Of a stretch of DNA of 64,000 nt, positions 23,460 through 32,193 are shown piece by piece. A program made the position numbers and the translations under genes. The stretch's first letter is position 1. Every line of letters starts with the position of its first letter. Location: the NCBI RefSeq assembly GCF_963666255.1, contig NZ_OY762656.1, positions 124,001 through 188,000 of the forward strand. The letters are read 5' to 3'. The stretch is from an uncultured Propionivibrio sp. (GTDB lineage Bacteria; Pseudomonadota; Gammaproteobacteria; Burkholderiales; Rhodocyclaceae). The notes beneath the pieces are model-generated. The model saw nothing but the letters and a program-made list of their open reading frames with translations, did not search any database and was not told the origin of the DNA.

Positions 23460-24971
23460 ATGTCCCAGATCATTCAGACGAATGTCGCGTCACTCAATGC
23501 CCAGCGCAACCTCAACCAGTCGTCGCAATCGCTGGCAACCTCGCTGCAGCGTCTCTCTTCCGGCCTGCGCATCAACAGCGCCAAGGACGACGCCGCGGGG
23601 CTCGCCATTTCCGAACGGATGACCGGGCAGATCCGCGGCATGAACCAGGCCCGGCGCAACGCCAATGACGGCGTCTCGCTGGCGCAGACCGGCGAAAGCG
23701 CCCTCGGCCAGATGGGCAACCTGCTGCAGCGCATCCGCGAACTGGCAGTACAGTCGGCGAATGCCACGAACTCCGCGTCCGACCGACAGGCAATCAACCA
23801 GGAAGTGGGGCAACTGACCGCCGAGCTCGACCGCTTCGCCACACAAACCGAATTCAACGGTTCGCGCCTGCTCGACGGCACCTTCGCTTCGGCAACGTTC
23901 CAGGTCGGCGCCAACGCCAACCAGACGGTCACCGCAACGACCGCCAACTTCCGCACCTCGAACTACGGCACCAACCAGGTCGGCAGCGCGACCAGCCCGA
24001 CCTCGACCGGAATCACCGCCGCCGGCGCCGGCCCGAACCCCGGCGCGATAGTCTCAGCCGCCGGCAGTGTCACACTGAAAGGCGCCGCTGGCAGCGGAAC
24101 AATCACCGCGGCCACCACCGATTCCGCCGCGGCACTGGCCGACAAGATCAATTCGCTGTCGCAGACTGGCATCAAGGCCTCTGCGTACACGCAAACCGTA
24201 CTCAAGTTCGGGGCAACGGGCTCCTACAGCCTAAATGTCACCGGAACGAACAGCACGCCGACAGCCGTCTCGTTCAGCATTTCGAACACCGGAACGGCGA
24301 ACGGCCTCGCAGACGCCGTCACCGCCTTCAACGCCCAGTCGTCGAAGACCGGGATCACCGCGATGCTGAACAGCGACAACACCGGCGTGATCCTGACCGC
24401 ATCGGACGGCAGCAATATCAACCTGGCCGAAGCGACGGGCGCAACCGCCGGCGACATCACCGCATTCAACCTTGCCGGCACACAGGTTGGCATACTTGAT
24501 ATTGCCGGCGCACCGAACGCGATGACAATCGGCGGTCAAGTGATTCTCGATTCGGACAAGTCGTTCAGCATCACGAGCGATGCCACGGCCGCGTTCACAG
24601 ACAACACCTTCGGCACGACACTGGGCACGGCGACGACGTTGTCATCAACCCTGCAGTCGGTGCAGACCATGGACGTCACGACCACGACCAACGCCAACCA
24701 GGCGATCCGCATCGTCGATCAGGCGCTGGCGGCGGTCAACAGCCAGCGCGCGGCATTCGGCGCGCTGCAGAGCCGCTTCGAGGCGACCATCTCGCAACTC
24801 GAAGCGGGTTCGGAAAATCTGTCGGCCGCACGCAGCCGCGTCCGCGACGCCGACTTCGCTGCGGAAACCGCCGAACTCACCCGCGCGCAAATCCTGCAAC
24901 AGGCCGGCACCGCAATGCTGGCACAAGCCAACTCGTTGCCGCAGACGGTGCTCAAACTTCTGCAAGGCTAA
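23460..24971 (+). CDS. fliC: flagellin (first copy)
   Basis: 503 residues starting at M-S-Q-I-I-Q-T-N-V after a GGAGAA ribosome site. The conserved N-terminal D0/D1 region (residues 1-170) carries [16 protein letters not shown] and T-E-F-N-G; the C-terminal D1/D0 region (about 410-503) carries [10 protein letters not shown] and the coiled segment ending [11 protein letters not shown]. The central Ser/Thr/Ala-rich region (about 180-400) is the surface-exposed part and the likely site of glycosylation. Exported by the flagellar type III apparatus and polymerised under the FliD cap. Preceded by a sigma-54-type element and followed by a strong terminator, so it forms its own unit. Confidence 0.97.
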   Translation: MSQIIQTNVASLNAQRNLNQSSQSLATSLQRLSSGLRINSAKDDAAGLAISERMTGQIRGMNQARRNANDGVSLAQTGESALGQMGNLLQRIRELAVQSANATNSASDRQAINQEVGQLTAELDRFATQTEFNGSRLLDGTFASATFQVGANANQTVTATTANFRTSNYGTNQVGSATSPTSTGITAAGAGPNPGAIVSAAGSVTLKGAAGSGTITAATTDSAAALADKINSLSQTGIKASAYTQTVLKFGATGSYSLNVTGTNSTPTAVSFSISNTGTANGLADAVTAFNAQSSKTGITAMLNSDNTGVILTASDGSNINLAEATGATAGDITAFNLAGTQVGILDIAGAPNAMTIGGQVILDSDKSFSITSDATAAFTDNTFGTTLGTATTLSSTLQSVQTMDVTTTTNANQAIRIVDQALAAVNSQRAAFGALQSRFEATISQLEAGSENLSAARSRVRDADFAAETAELTRAQILQQAGTAMLAQANSLPQTVLKLLQG

Positions 24972-24986
24972 ACCGCTCCGCACGCG

Positions 24987-25022
24987 CCCCCGCAAGCCTT
25001 CAAGGGCTTGCGGGGGCTTTTT
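24987..25022 (+). terminator. rho-independent terminator after flagellin 1
   Basis: Perfect 12-base stem CCCCCGCAAGCC / GGCTTGCGGGGG (24987-24998 and 25005-25016) with a six-base loop TTCAAG, followed by CTTTTT. It ends the flagellin 1 transcript before the flagellin 2 promoter. Confidence 0.95.
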
Positions 25023-25090
25023 ATTGGGCCGGCCCGCGCCCTCCAGCGAGGGCCACAACGGCATCGACTCCCGAATTGGACGTCTGCGCC

Positions 25091-25117
25091 TAAAGTTTTT
25101 TTCCGATGATCCGTTAG
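25091..25117 (+). promoter_or_regulatory. sigma-28 (FliA) promoter of flagellin 2
   Basis: TAAAGTTT, 11 bases, TCCGTTAG. The -35 is exact and the spacing is exact; the -10 keeps CCG and TA. It lies about 68 bases upstream of the second flagellin. Confidence 0.82.
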
Positions 25118-25184
25118 AGGCTCTGAGCGCCACACAGAGCGAGTGCGATGTGGGCATCTGTTAACGGTTCCACAGGAGAAAAGC

Positions 25185-26684
25185 ATGCTTACCATTCAGA
25201 CCAACGTCTCATCGCTGAACTCGCAGCGTAACCTCTCGTCATCGTCCAACTCGCTGTCGGTCTCGTTGCAGCGTCTGTCTTCCGGTCTGCGCATCAACAG
25301 CGCCAAGGACGATGCCGCCGGTCTCGCGATTTCCGAACGTTTCACTGCACAGATTCGCGGCACGGACCAGGCCACCCGCAACGCCAATGACGGCATCTCG
25401 CTGGCGCAGACCGGCGAAAGCGCGCTCGGCCAGATGGGCACGATCCTGCAGCGCGTGCGCGAACTGGCAGTTCAGTCCTCGAACGCGACGAACTCCGCAT
25501 CCGACCGCCAGGCGATCAACCAGGAAGTCGGCCAGCTCGTCGCCGAACTCGACCGCTTCTCGACCCAGACCGAATTCAACGGTTCGAAGCTGCTCGACGG
25601 CTCGTTCGCTTCGGCAACGTTCCAGATCGGCGCCAACGCGATGCAAACGGTGACCGCGACGACGGCCAACTTCCGCACCTCGAACTACGGCACCAACCAG
25701 GTCGGCGTGACCAGCGGCGCGATCAGCACCGCGGTAACCGGCACCAGCGTGACCTCGACATCCAACGCCTCCGCGGTCGTGACGACCGGCGGTACGCTGA
25801 GCATTCTCGGCTCGGCGGCGAGCGCCTCGGTCACCCTCGCTGACAGCGACTCGGCGAAGGACGTGGCCACCAAGATCAACGCGCAATCGAAGACCGGCGT
25901 CAAGGCAGCCGCCTTCACCGAGTCCACCTACACGTTCGGCGCAACCGGCTCCTACACACTCGCGGTCTACGGCTCGAACAGCACCAAGGCCACCGTCTCG
26001 TTCAACGTCACGGCCACCAGCACCGCGGCGGGCCTCGCCGATGCGGTCACGGCCTTCAACAACCAGTCGTCGAAGACCGGCATCACCGCAAAGCTGAGCG
26101 AAGACAACACCGGCGTCGTGCTGACCGCTGCTGACGGCAGCAACATCCACCTCGTCGCCGAAGGCGCCAGCGACATCGCCGGCTCGATCACCGCCGGCAC
26201 GACCTCCGCCTCCCTGGCTACCGGCGCTGCCGGCAGCATCACCGTCGGCGGCCAGTTGATTTTCGACTCGGACAAGTCCTTCACGCTGAAGTCGACAGGC
26301 GCCGTCATCGCGGCAAACGCTCTGGACGGCACCGGTCTCGCCGCCAACGCATCGGTCGCCTCGGGACTGAAGGCTGTGCAAGACCTCGACGTCAGCTCGT
26401 ACTACAACTCCACGCAAGCGATCCGTATCGTTGATCAGGCGCTGGCCGCGGTCAACAGCCAACGCGCCTCCTTCGGCGCGCTGCAAAGCCGCTTTGAAGC
26501 CACGGTCTCGCAGTTGCAGGCCTCGTCCGAGAACCTGTCGGCCGCCCGTAGCCGGATCCGCGACGCGGACTTCGCCTCGGAAACAGCCAACCTGACGCGG
26601 AACCAGATTCTGCAGCAGGCCGGTACCGCGATGCTGGCGCAAGCCAACTCGCTGCCGCAGACGGTGCTGTCGCTGCTCAAGTAA
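25185..26684 (+). CDS. fliC: flagellin (second copy)
   Basis: 499 residues starting at M-L-T-I-Q-T-N-V-S after AGGAGAA. The ends are nearly the same as in flagellin 1 ([31 protein letters not shown] at the C-terminus), while the central region diverges in sequence but keeps the same plan, so the pair is a tandem duplication. The two genes differ in control: this one has a sigma-28 promoter. Exported through the flagellar apparatus and assembled into the filament; which of the two is the major subunit cannot be read from the sequence. Confidence 0.97.
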   Translation: MLTIQTNVSSLNSQRNLSSSSNSLSVSLQRLSSGLRINSAKDDAAGLAISERFTAQIRGTDQATRNANDGISLAQTGESALGQMGTILQRVRELAVQSSNATNSASDRQAINQEVGQLVAELDRFSTQTEFNGSKLLDGSFASATFQIGANAMQTVTATTANFRTSNYGTNQVGVTSGAISTAVTGTSVTSTSNASAVVTTGGTLSILGSAASASVTLADSDSAKDVATKINAQSKTGVKAAAFTESTYTFGATGSYTLAVYGSNSTKATVSFNVTATSTAAGLADAVTAFNNQSSKTGITAKLSEDNTGVVLTAADGSNIHLVAEGASDIAGSITAGTTSASLATGAAGSITVGGQLIFDSDKSFTLKSTGAVIAANALDGTGLAANASVASGLKAVQDLDVSSYYNSTQAIRIVDQALAAVNSQRASFGALQSRFEATVSQLQASSENLSAARSRIRDADFASETANLTRNQILQQAGTAMLAQANSLPQTVLSLLK

Positions 26685-26735
26685 TAGCGTAGTTCCGGCA
26701 ATCGGTAGGCTGTCGGAGAAGTTGAAGCATACCGG

Positions 26736-26763
26736 GGCGCGGTAACGGAAACGTTACCGCGCC
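26736..26763 (+). other. 12-bp hairpin with GAAA tetraloop between flagellin 2 and flaG
   Basis: Arms GGCGCGGTAACG and CGTTACCGCGCC pair perfectly around a GAAA tetraloop. No T tract follows on either strand, so it is probably not a simple terminator; it could protect the 3' end of the abundant flagellin message or reduce read-through into flaG. Confidence 0.7.
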
Positions 26764-26790
26764 GATTGCCCAACAATCTGGAGCGTGGAA

Positions 26791-27168
26791 ATGAACATCC
26801 AGTCCATCAGCAACAACGTACTCACCAGTACGACGCAGGCGCGCCAGCAGTACGCTGCCCAAAGCTCGGCAGGTGCTGCCCGGGCTCCGGGCGAAGCCGA
26901 GCAGGTCACCCAGGCGCAGTCGCCAGCAGAACAACAGGCACACAGCGCGGAAAATCTGTCTTCGGCAGTCAAGGCCGTCAATGACTTCGTCAGCTCGGTC
27001 AATAGCGACCTGAAATTTTCGGTCGACAATGACACCGGCAAGACGATCGTCAAGGTTGTCGACAAGAACACTGACGAAGTCATCCGCCAGGTACCGTCTG
27101 AAGAGATGATGGCGATTGCAAAAGCGCTTGACAGCATCAAAGGGCTTCTAGTGAAACAGAAGGCGTAA
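26791..27168 (+). CDS. flaG: FlaG family protein
   Basis: 125 residues from the ATG seven bases after GGAG (a GTG six bases upstream is in frame but badly spaced). The C-terminal half has the FlaG core: N-S-D-L-K-F-S-V-D, T-I-V-K-V-V-D, T-D-E-V-I-R-Q-V-P-S-E-E. The N-terminal part is Gln/Ala-rich and low in complexity. FlaG is thought to limit filament length or affect cap function. It lies between flagellin and fliD as in many polar flagellates. Confidence 0.92.
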   Translation: MNIQSISNNVLTSTTQARQQYAAQSSAGAARAPGEAEQVTQAQSPAEQQAHSAENLSSAVKAVNDFVSSVNSDLKFSVDNDTGKTIVKVVDKNTDEVIRQVPSEEMMAIAKALDSIKGLLVKQKA

Positions 27169-27204
27169 TACACTGACGCCTGTTCAGTTCTGTTGGGAGG
27201 CATG

Positions 27205-28626
27205 ATGGCTAGCGTATCGTCCTTGGGATCGGGATCCGGGCTTGACCTGAGTGGTCTGCTGACCCAGTTGATGACGGCCGAGCAAATTCCGCTCACCGCG
27301 CTGCAGAAAAAGGAAGCCTCTTACCAGGCTGACATTTCCGCATTCGGCACGCTGTCGAGCGCGCTGTCTTCACTGCAATCGGCGGCTTCGTCGTTGATCC
27401 CGACCTCCGGCACGACGGCGGCCAACATGTATCAGACGTACTCGGCAAGCGTCGCCGACTCGACGATCGCATCGGCATCGGCCAAGTCGGGCGCCGTAGC
27501 GGGAAGCTACAGCCTGGAAGTCTCTTCGCTTGCGCAGAGCCAGCGCCTCGTCACGCCCGCCTACTCGGGCGGCAGCGCGAGCACCGCCATCGACACCGGC
27601 ACGCTGAAGATTGAGCTCGGATCGCTGTCCGGCGGCACCTTCACCGCCGATTCAACGCGCACGCTATCGATCACGGTCGACAGCAGCAATGCGACACTGG
27701 GCGGCCTGCGCGACGCGATCAATGCGGCCAAGGGCGGCGTGTCGGCAACGATCGTCAACGGCTCGTCCGGCGCGCAACTCGTGCTGACCAGTACGTCGAC
27801 CGGGACCGCAAACGTCATGCGCTTGTCCGGGCTCAACAACTTCGACTACGACCCCGAACAGAACACCGGCACGCTGACCCAGAATACCGCAAGCGGCGGC
27901 CAAGCCGCCGCGGATGCGGCGTTCACGCTGAACGGTATCGCAGGCACCAGTTCGACCAACACCGTCAGTAACATGCTCGACGGCGTGACACTGACGCTGC
28001 TGAAGAAAACCTCCGGCACGGCGACGACTCTGACAGTCAGCAAGGAAACGAATTCGGCACTGACTTCCGCTCTCAACAGTTTCGTCAAAAGCTACAACGA
28101 TGCGTTTTCGACGATCAGTTCGCTCGGCGCCTACGACTCGAAGACCAAGACGGCTGGTCAGCTACAGGGAAACAGCGCACTGCGCTCGGTGCAGACGCAA
28201 CTCCGTAATCTGGTCTTCAACACCACTTCCGGTGGCACCTCGACCATCCAGCGTCTTTCCGATATCGGCATTTCGTTCGCCAAGGACGGCACGTTGAGCC
28301 TGGACAGCACCAAGCTGCAAAAAGCGGTCTCGAAAGATTTCGACAGCGTCGCGAACCTCGTTTCGAATGTCGGCACCGCGTTCAAGAAGGGCGTCGACGG
28401 CATGGTCGGCACCACGGGAACCGTCACCGCTGCGACCGACAGTCTGAACCGCATGATCAAGATGACGCAGGCCCAAGAGCAGACGTTATCGGACCGTCTG
28501 ACAACGATCGAGGCCCGTTACCGCGCGCAGTTCACGTCACTGGACACTCTGATCGCCGGCATGAAGCAGACCAGCACTTACCTCACCCAGCAGTTGGCCA
28601 ACCTATCCAGCAGTTCTTCCAAATAA
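27205..28626 (+). CDS. fliD: flagellar filament cap protein
   Basis: 473 residues; the ATG four bases after GGGAGG is chosen (another ATG lies three bases earlier). The N-terminus has the FliD signature G-L-D-L-S-G-L-L-T-Q-L-M and the E-x-x-P-L-T-A-L segment; the C-terminus has the coiled segment ending Q-L-A-N-L that contacts the growing filament. FliD forms the pentameric or hexameric cap that folds flagellin at the tip. Followed 24 bases later by its export chaperone partners fliS and fliT. Confidence 0.96.
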   Translation: MASVSSLGSGSGLDLSGLLTQLMTAEQIPLTALQKKEASYQADISAFGTLSSALSSLQSAASSLIPTSGTTAANMYQTYSASVADSTIASASAKSGAVAGSYSLEVSSLAQSQRLVTPAYSGGSASTAIDTGTLKIELGSLSGGTFTADSTRTLSITVDSSNATLGGLRDAINAAKGGVSATIVNGSSGAQLVLTSTSTGTANVMRLSGLNNFDYDPEQNTGTLTQNTASGGQAAADAAFTLNGIAGTSSTNTVSNMLDGVTLTLLKKTSGTATTLTVSKETNSALTSALNSFVKSYNDAFSTISSLGAYDSKTKTAGQLQGNSALRSVQTQLRNLVFNTTSGGTSTIQRLSDIGISFAKDGTLSLDSTKLQKAVSKDFDSVANLVSNVGTAFKKGVDGMVGTTGTVTAATDSLNRMIKMTQAQEQTLSDRLTTIEARYRAQFTSLDTLIAGMKQTSTYLTQQLANLSSSSSK

Positions 28627-28650
28627 CCGGAAGCCAAGAGGAATTATTTG

Positions 28651-29076
28651 ATGTTCGGCATGAGCAGGAACCCGACCGCGGCCTATCGCCAGGTCGGGAA
28701 TGAAACGACCGCAGTGGAGGCCGACCCGCACCGCCTGATCCTGATGCTGTTCGACGGCGCGCTGGCAAGCATCGCGATCGCACGCCTGCGGATGCAGCAG
28801 AACAATGTCCCCGAAAAGGGCGCGGCCATCTCGAAGGCTATCGACATTGTCACCAACGGACTGCAGGCGAGCCTCAACGCGGAGCAAGGCGGCGAGCTTG
28901 CCGAACGCCTGGGCGCGCTGTACGATTACATCAGCCACCGCCTGCTGTGGGCGAATCTCAAGAACGACATCGCCGCGCTTGACGAAGCGGCGCACCTGCT
29001 TGGCGAGTTGCATTCGGCATGGTCCGCCATCGCCACCGAAAAGACCGACAACGCGGCCACCAAGGAAGCCCTCTGA
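28651..29076 (+). CDS. fliS: flagellin export chaperone
   Basis: 141 residues from the ATG seven bases after AGAGGA. Typical FliS features: A-Y-R-Q-V near the N-terminus, P-H-R-L-I-L-M-L-F-D-G-A in helix 2 and L-Y-D-Y-I-S-H-R-L in helix 3. It binds the C-terminus of flagellin in the cytoplasm, prevents early polymerisation and delivers it to FlhA. In the fliDST unit. Confidence 0.96.
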   Translation: MFGMSRNPTAAYRQVGNETTAVEADPHRLILMLFDGALASIAIARLRMQQNNVPEKGAAISKAIDIVTNGLQASLNAEQGGELAERLGALYDYISHRLLWANLKNDIAALDEAAHLLGELHSAWSAIATEKTDNAATKEAL

Positions 29077-29081
29077 GCCTT

Positions 29082-29387
29082 ATGACGCCGGAACAGAGTT
29101 ATCAGGAAATCCTCGAGCATACTCGGCAGATGCTCGAATTCGCGCGCCAGCAGGACTGGAATGCACTGACCGCCGCCGGGGAACGGCAGCGGGTACTCGT
29201 TGAAAACGCAACGTCCCACCAGCGCGCCGTTTATGGCCCGGAAAAGCAACGACTGGCAACGACGATCGCGGAGATCGAGAAGATCAACGCCGAGATCATC
29301 GAACGTGCGCAGACCTGGCAGCAGCACGTAAAGATTCTGCTGCGCCTCAATAAACCGAGCGCCTCCCCCGCCGCAAGCTCGTCCTAA
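29082..29387 (+). CDS. fliT: FliT-like export chaperone
   Basis: 101 residues, five bases after fliS. The sequence is an all-helical, charged protein with E-Q-S-Y-Q-E-I-L and a W-N-A-L segment, matching the size and pattern of FliT-like chaperones for FliD; similarity is low as is usual for this family, so the name rests on size, helices and its position after fliDS. Confidence 0.75.
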   Translation: MTPEQSYQEILEHTRQMLEFARQQDWNALTAAGERQRVLVENATSHQRAVYGPEKQRLATTIAEIEKINAEIIERAQTWQQHVKILLRLNKPSASPAASSS

Positions 29388-29390
29388 GCA

Positions 29391-30533
29391 ATGATTCCGT
29401 CCGACGTCGCCAGCCGCCTGCAGGTTTCCTCGGACGCGGCGCTCCGTCCGGTTGCTGCGCCACAGGAAATCAGCGACAAGCTCTCCGGCCTCGTCGCAGG
29501 ACAGCGCGTTATGGCGGAGATCCAGGCCCTCCTCCCGAACGGCACCTATCGTGCGCTGATCAACCAGCGCAACATCACGCTGGCACTTCCCTTTTCCGCC
29601 AAGGCCGGCGATTCGCTCGAACTCCAAGTCACCGAAACCGACGGCAAGCTGGCACTGGCAGTTCTCTCGCGCAACGACGGCAAGGCCGCACCCGAATCCG
29701 TCTCCTCGACGCTCAGCCAGACGGGAAAACTGATCAGCACCTTGTATGCAGGTGCGGAACAAAGCAGGGACAAGGGCATTACGCTGCCCTCGCCGATCAC
29801 CACGGCCCCACCCACCTCGGCGGAAGACCTGATGCCGAAGCTCAAGCAGGCACTCCAGCAAAGCGGCATGTTCTACGAATCCCACCAGGCCGATTGGGTC
29901 GAGGGGCGACTGGCAAAATCGGCGTTACTGCTCGAGCCACAAGGAAAACTTTCGGCTCCGGAGGCGGCGTTCGCTGAAGCGACAGCAAACGCAGCAATCG
30001 CTCGGGAAGGCATACCGCAAGCGGGCTCACCCACCGGAAAAGCCTCGGAGCAGACCCAGGGACCCCGCGCAGCGGCGGAGGTTATAAACACCGGAGTGTC
30101 GTCCGACCCGGTGGCGAAACCATTGAGCGGACAGACGATCGCGCCACCATTGCAGGCGCTGGTTCAGCAACAGCTCGAAGCGCTGGCGACGCAGAATTTC
30201 ATCTGGCAGGGCCAGGTGTGGCCCGGCCAGGACATGCGCTGGGAGATCAACGAAGAAGCCGCACGCAACCAGCAAGGAGAGGAATCGGTACCGCAGTGGT
30301 CAACCCGCCTGCGCCTGACCCTGCCACGACTTGGCGAAATCGATGCCAGCCTTCTGTTGCACGGTTCGCAGCTGACAATCCGCTTCAGCGCCGCCGAGGA
30401 AACAACCCGCGCACTGATCAGGAACTCCGGCGAAACGCTGCGAAAGACCATGGACAGCGCCGGCCTGACGCTCAGCTCGATCGGCGTGGACACGTCGGTC
30501 AAGGATCACGACGATGCCGCCGAAACGCGCTGA
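29391..30533 (+). CDS. second FliK-like hook-length control domain protein
   Basis: 380 residues, starting three bases after fliT. The C-terminal part (about 275-365) resembles the Flg_hook domain of FliK: L-R-L-T-L-P-R-L-G-E-I-D-A-S-L and L-T-I-R-F-S-A. The N-terminal part (residues 30-105) is a globular beta-rich region, followed by a Pro/Ala/Gly-rich linker. The true FliK of the hook operon is at 40262-41299, so this is a paralogue. It overlaps the FlhB-C-like gene by 20 bases; both may form a FliK-FlhB-like pair used for a substrate switch or another export step. Confidence 0.72.
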   Translation: MIPSDVASRLQVSSDAALRPVAAPQEISDKLSGLVAGQRVMAEIQALLPNGTYRALINQRNITLALPFSAKAGDSLELQVTETDGKLALAVLSRNDGKAAPESVSSTLSQTGKLISTLYAGAEQSRDKGITLPSPITTAPPTSAEDLMPKLKQALQQSGMFYESHQADWVEGRLAKSALLLEPQGKLSAPEAAFAEATANAAIAREGIPQAGSPTGKASEQTQGPRAAAEVINTGVSSDPVAKPLSGQTIAPPLQALVQQQLEALATQNFIWQGQVWPGQDMRWEINEEAARNQQGEESVPQWSTRLRLTLPRLGEIDASLLLHGSQLTIRFSAAEETTRALIRNSGETLRKTMDSAGLTLSSIGVDTSVKDHDDAAETR

Positions 30534-30834
30534 CGCGCTCAAGAGCGCCGTCGCGCTCACCTATGCAGAAACCGACGTCGCCCCTCGGGTCGTTGCCAAG
30601 GGACGCGGCGTCATCGCCGAGCAGATCATCTCCCGCGCGCACGCACACGGTGTCTATGTACATGAATCGCCAGAACTCGTCTCGCTGCTGATGCAGATCG
30701 ATCTTGACCAGCGCATCCCTCCGCAACTCTACGTTGCCGTCTCGGAGCTGCTGGCGTGGATTTACCGGCTGGAAAGCGGACAACCCGTCCCGGAACAGCC
30801 CTCCCTCTCTCCGCTGCCCGAGCATCTCGAATAG
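30514..30834 (+). CDS. stand-alone FlhB C-terminal domain-like protein
   Basis: 106 residues; the ATG lies eight bases after AAGGA and inside the end of the preceding gene. It aligns by eye with the cytoplasmic C-terminal domain of FlhB/YscU: A-V-A-L-T-Y, A-P-R-V-V-A-K-G, A-H-G-V-Y-V-H-E, and the Q-R-I-P-P-Q-L-Y-V-A-V-S-E-L-L-A-W-I-Y segment. The transmembrane part is missing, and the N-P-T-H autocleavage motif before A-V-A-L is replaced by a segment reading D-A-L-K-S. Such proteins (sometimes called FlhX) can partly stand in for the FlhB C-terminal fragment. Confidence 0.88.
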   Translation: MPPKRADALKSAVALTYAETDVAPRVVAKGRGVIAEQIISRAHAHGVYVHESPELVSLLMQIDLDQRIPPQLYVAVSELLAWIYRLESGQPVPEQPSLSPLPEHLE

Positions 30835-30914
30835 GCACCGCCCGCTGCGCTGGCGTGACGTAATTCGCACACGCGAACGAATCAGATGCAGTACACTTCG
30901 CGCTAGCATCCAGC

Positions 30915-31730
30915 ATGAGACTACGCATGACCGACCCCGAAGTCCAGGCAGACTCCGCCCCGACACCGCAGCGTTTCGAGTACGAGCGAACCGACGAGTA
31001 CAGTCGCTACTTCCTCTATTCGCGCTCCGAAGTGCTGTCGGTGCTGCGTACGCTGATTCAAAAGGGCGCCTTGATCACTGTCCATTTCGACCATGGCAAG
31101 TCTTTCCTGCTGACGTCAATGCTGGCTTTCACCGAAGAGGGCAACGATTTCATTCTCGACATCGGCGCCAACCGCGAAATGAACCAGAAGGCGCTGCTCG
31201 CAGACAAGCTGTTTCTGACCGCAGTGGTCGACAAGGTCAAGATCCAGTTCAGCATTGATGGCCTTTCTGCCGCAGAACATCTGGGGCGGCCAGCAATGCG
31301 CGGCTCGCTTCCGGACGCCGTGTTACGGCTGCAGCGACGAGAATTTTTCCGCCTGTCGACGCCGATTGCCAACCCGGTCATCGTCAGCGCGGTCATCCGC
31401 CTCCCGGACGGCAGCGCCGAAAACGTCGATCTGCCGCTATTCGACATCAGTGGCGGCGGCGTCGGACTGATGGTCTCCCAGGAGACCGCGGCCAAGCTTG
31501 AAAAGGGCGACATCCTCACCGAGTGCCGGATCGCGTTGCCAGAGGAAGGCTTGGTCGTCGCCAACCTCGCAGTCCGCAACAAGTTTGACGTCACGACGCG
31601 CAGCGGCGCCCAATTCGTTCGTACCGGCTGTGAGTTCGTCGACATCCCGCCATCGCGTCTCAATCGTGTCCGGCGCTACATCACCCGCGTCGAACGGGAA
31701 CGCAAAGCACGCCTCAGCGGCCTCGGCTGA
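30915..31730 (+). CDS. ycgR: YcgR-like PilZ flagellar brake protein
   Basis: 271 residues (a start at 30927 would give 267; no clear ribosome site for either). The N-terminal YcgR domain (about 25-120) is followed by a PilZ domain (about 135-260). The c-di-GMP-binding motifs are present: L-Q-R-R-E-F-F-R (RxxxR) and D-I-S-G-G-G (D/NxSxxG). In enterobacteria YcgR binds c-di-GMP and slows the motor via MotA/FliG. It stands at the end of the flagellin cluster, convergent to fliE with a shared terminator. Confidence 0.92.
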   Translation: MRLRMTDPEVQADSAPTPQRFEYERTDEYSRYFLYSRSEVLSVLRTLIQKGALITVHFDHGKSFLLTSMLAFTEEGNDFILDIGANREMNQKALLADKLFLTAVVDKVKIQFSIDGLSAAEHLGRPAMRGSLPDAVLRLQRREFFRLSTPIANPVIVSAVIRLPDGSAENVDLPLFDISGGGVGLMVSQETAAKLEKGDILTECRIALPEEGLVVANLAVRNKFDVTTRSGAQFVRTGCEFVDIPPSRLNRVRRYITRVERERKARLSGLG

Positions 31731-31749
31731 GCTCCGCGTCCAGCCCAGC

Positions 31750-31773
31750 AAAACGGCGCCCACAGGCGCCGTT
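31750..31773. terminator. bidirectional hairpin terminator between ycgR and fliE
   Basis: Perfect 9-base stem AACGGCGCC / GGCGCCGTT (31752-31760 and 31765-31773) with a CACA loop. The minus-strand side runs into a TTTT tract and serves fliE; the plus side has a weaker GTTGTT tail and may serve ycgR. Confidence 0.75.
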
Positions 31774-31799
31774 GTTCGCTGACCGGCCGCGCCGGTGCG

Positions 31800-32123
31800 T
31801 CAGATCTGCATGTTCATCACGTCGTGGTACGCCGTCACCAGCTTGTTGCGTACCTGAACCATCTCCTGAAACGACAGATTTGCCTTCTGCAACGAAATCA
31901 TCACCTCGTGCAGATTTGCCGAATTGTCGCCTGCGGCAAAACTTGCCGCCATCGCCTCGGCTTGCTGTTGCTGCTGGTTCACCTGCGCGATCGAATTCTG
32001 CAGCACCTGAGCAAAGTCGACTCCACCCGCGGCGGGGCCCTGCGTATCGCCCGTCCGCCCCTCTGCCTGCGTAGCCGTGGCACGCAAGACATTCAGCATC
32101 TGATCAATCCCGCTCACATCCAT
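31800..32123 (-). CDS. fliE: flagellar hook-basal body protein FliE
   Basis: 107 residues with the usual FliE C-terminus: E-V-M-I-S-L-Q-K-A-N-L-S-F-Q followed by R-N-K-L-V-T-A-Y. FliE links the MS ring (FliF) to the rod. An AGAAGGA ribosome site precedes the ATG. The gene is read away from fliF, after fleR, and has its own sigma-54-type promoter. Confidence 0.95.
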   Translation of the reverse strand: MDVSGIDQMLNVLRATATQAEGRTGDTQGPAAGGVDFAQVLQNSIAQVNQQQQQAEAMAASFAAGDNSANLHEVMISLQKANLSFQEMVQVRNKLVTAYHDVMNMQI

Positions 32124-32166
32124 GGTCCTTCTCCATCCCTACCCGACGAGTCCGTACCGAAAACAA

Positions 32167-32182
32167 CGCAAGAACCACGCCA
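32167..32182 (-). promoter_or_regulatory. sigma-54 promoter of fliE
   Basis: On the minus strand TGGCGTGGTTCTTGCG: TGGC and TTGC with exact -24/-12 spacing. It lies in the 70-base gap between fleR and fliE, about 45 bases before the fliE start. Confidence 0.82.
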
Positions 32183-32193
32183 ACCCCATCATC

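Noticed and set aside
25239..26642. Long minus-strand open frame opposite flagellin 2
   Set aside because: Gly/Arg-rich shadow caused by the codon bias of the flagellin gene; no start site or family.
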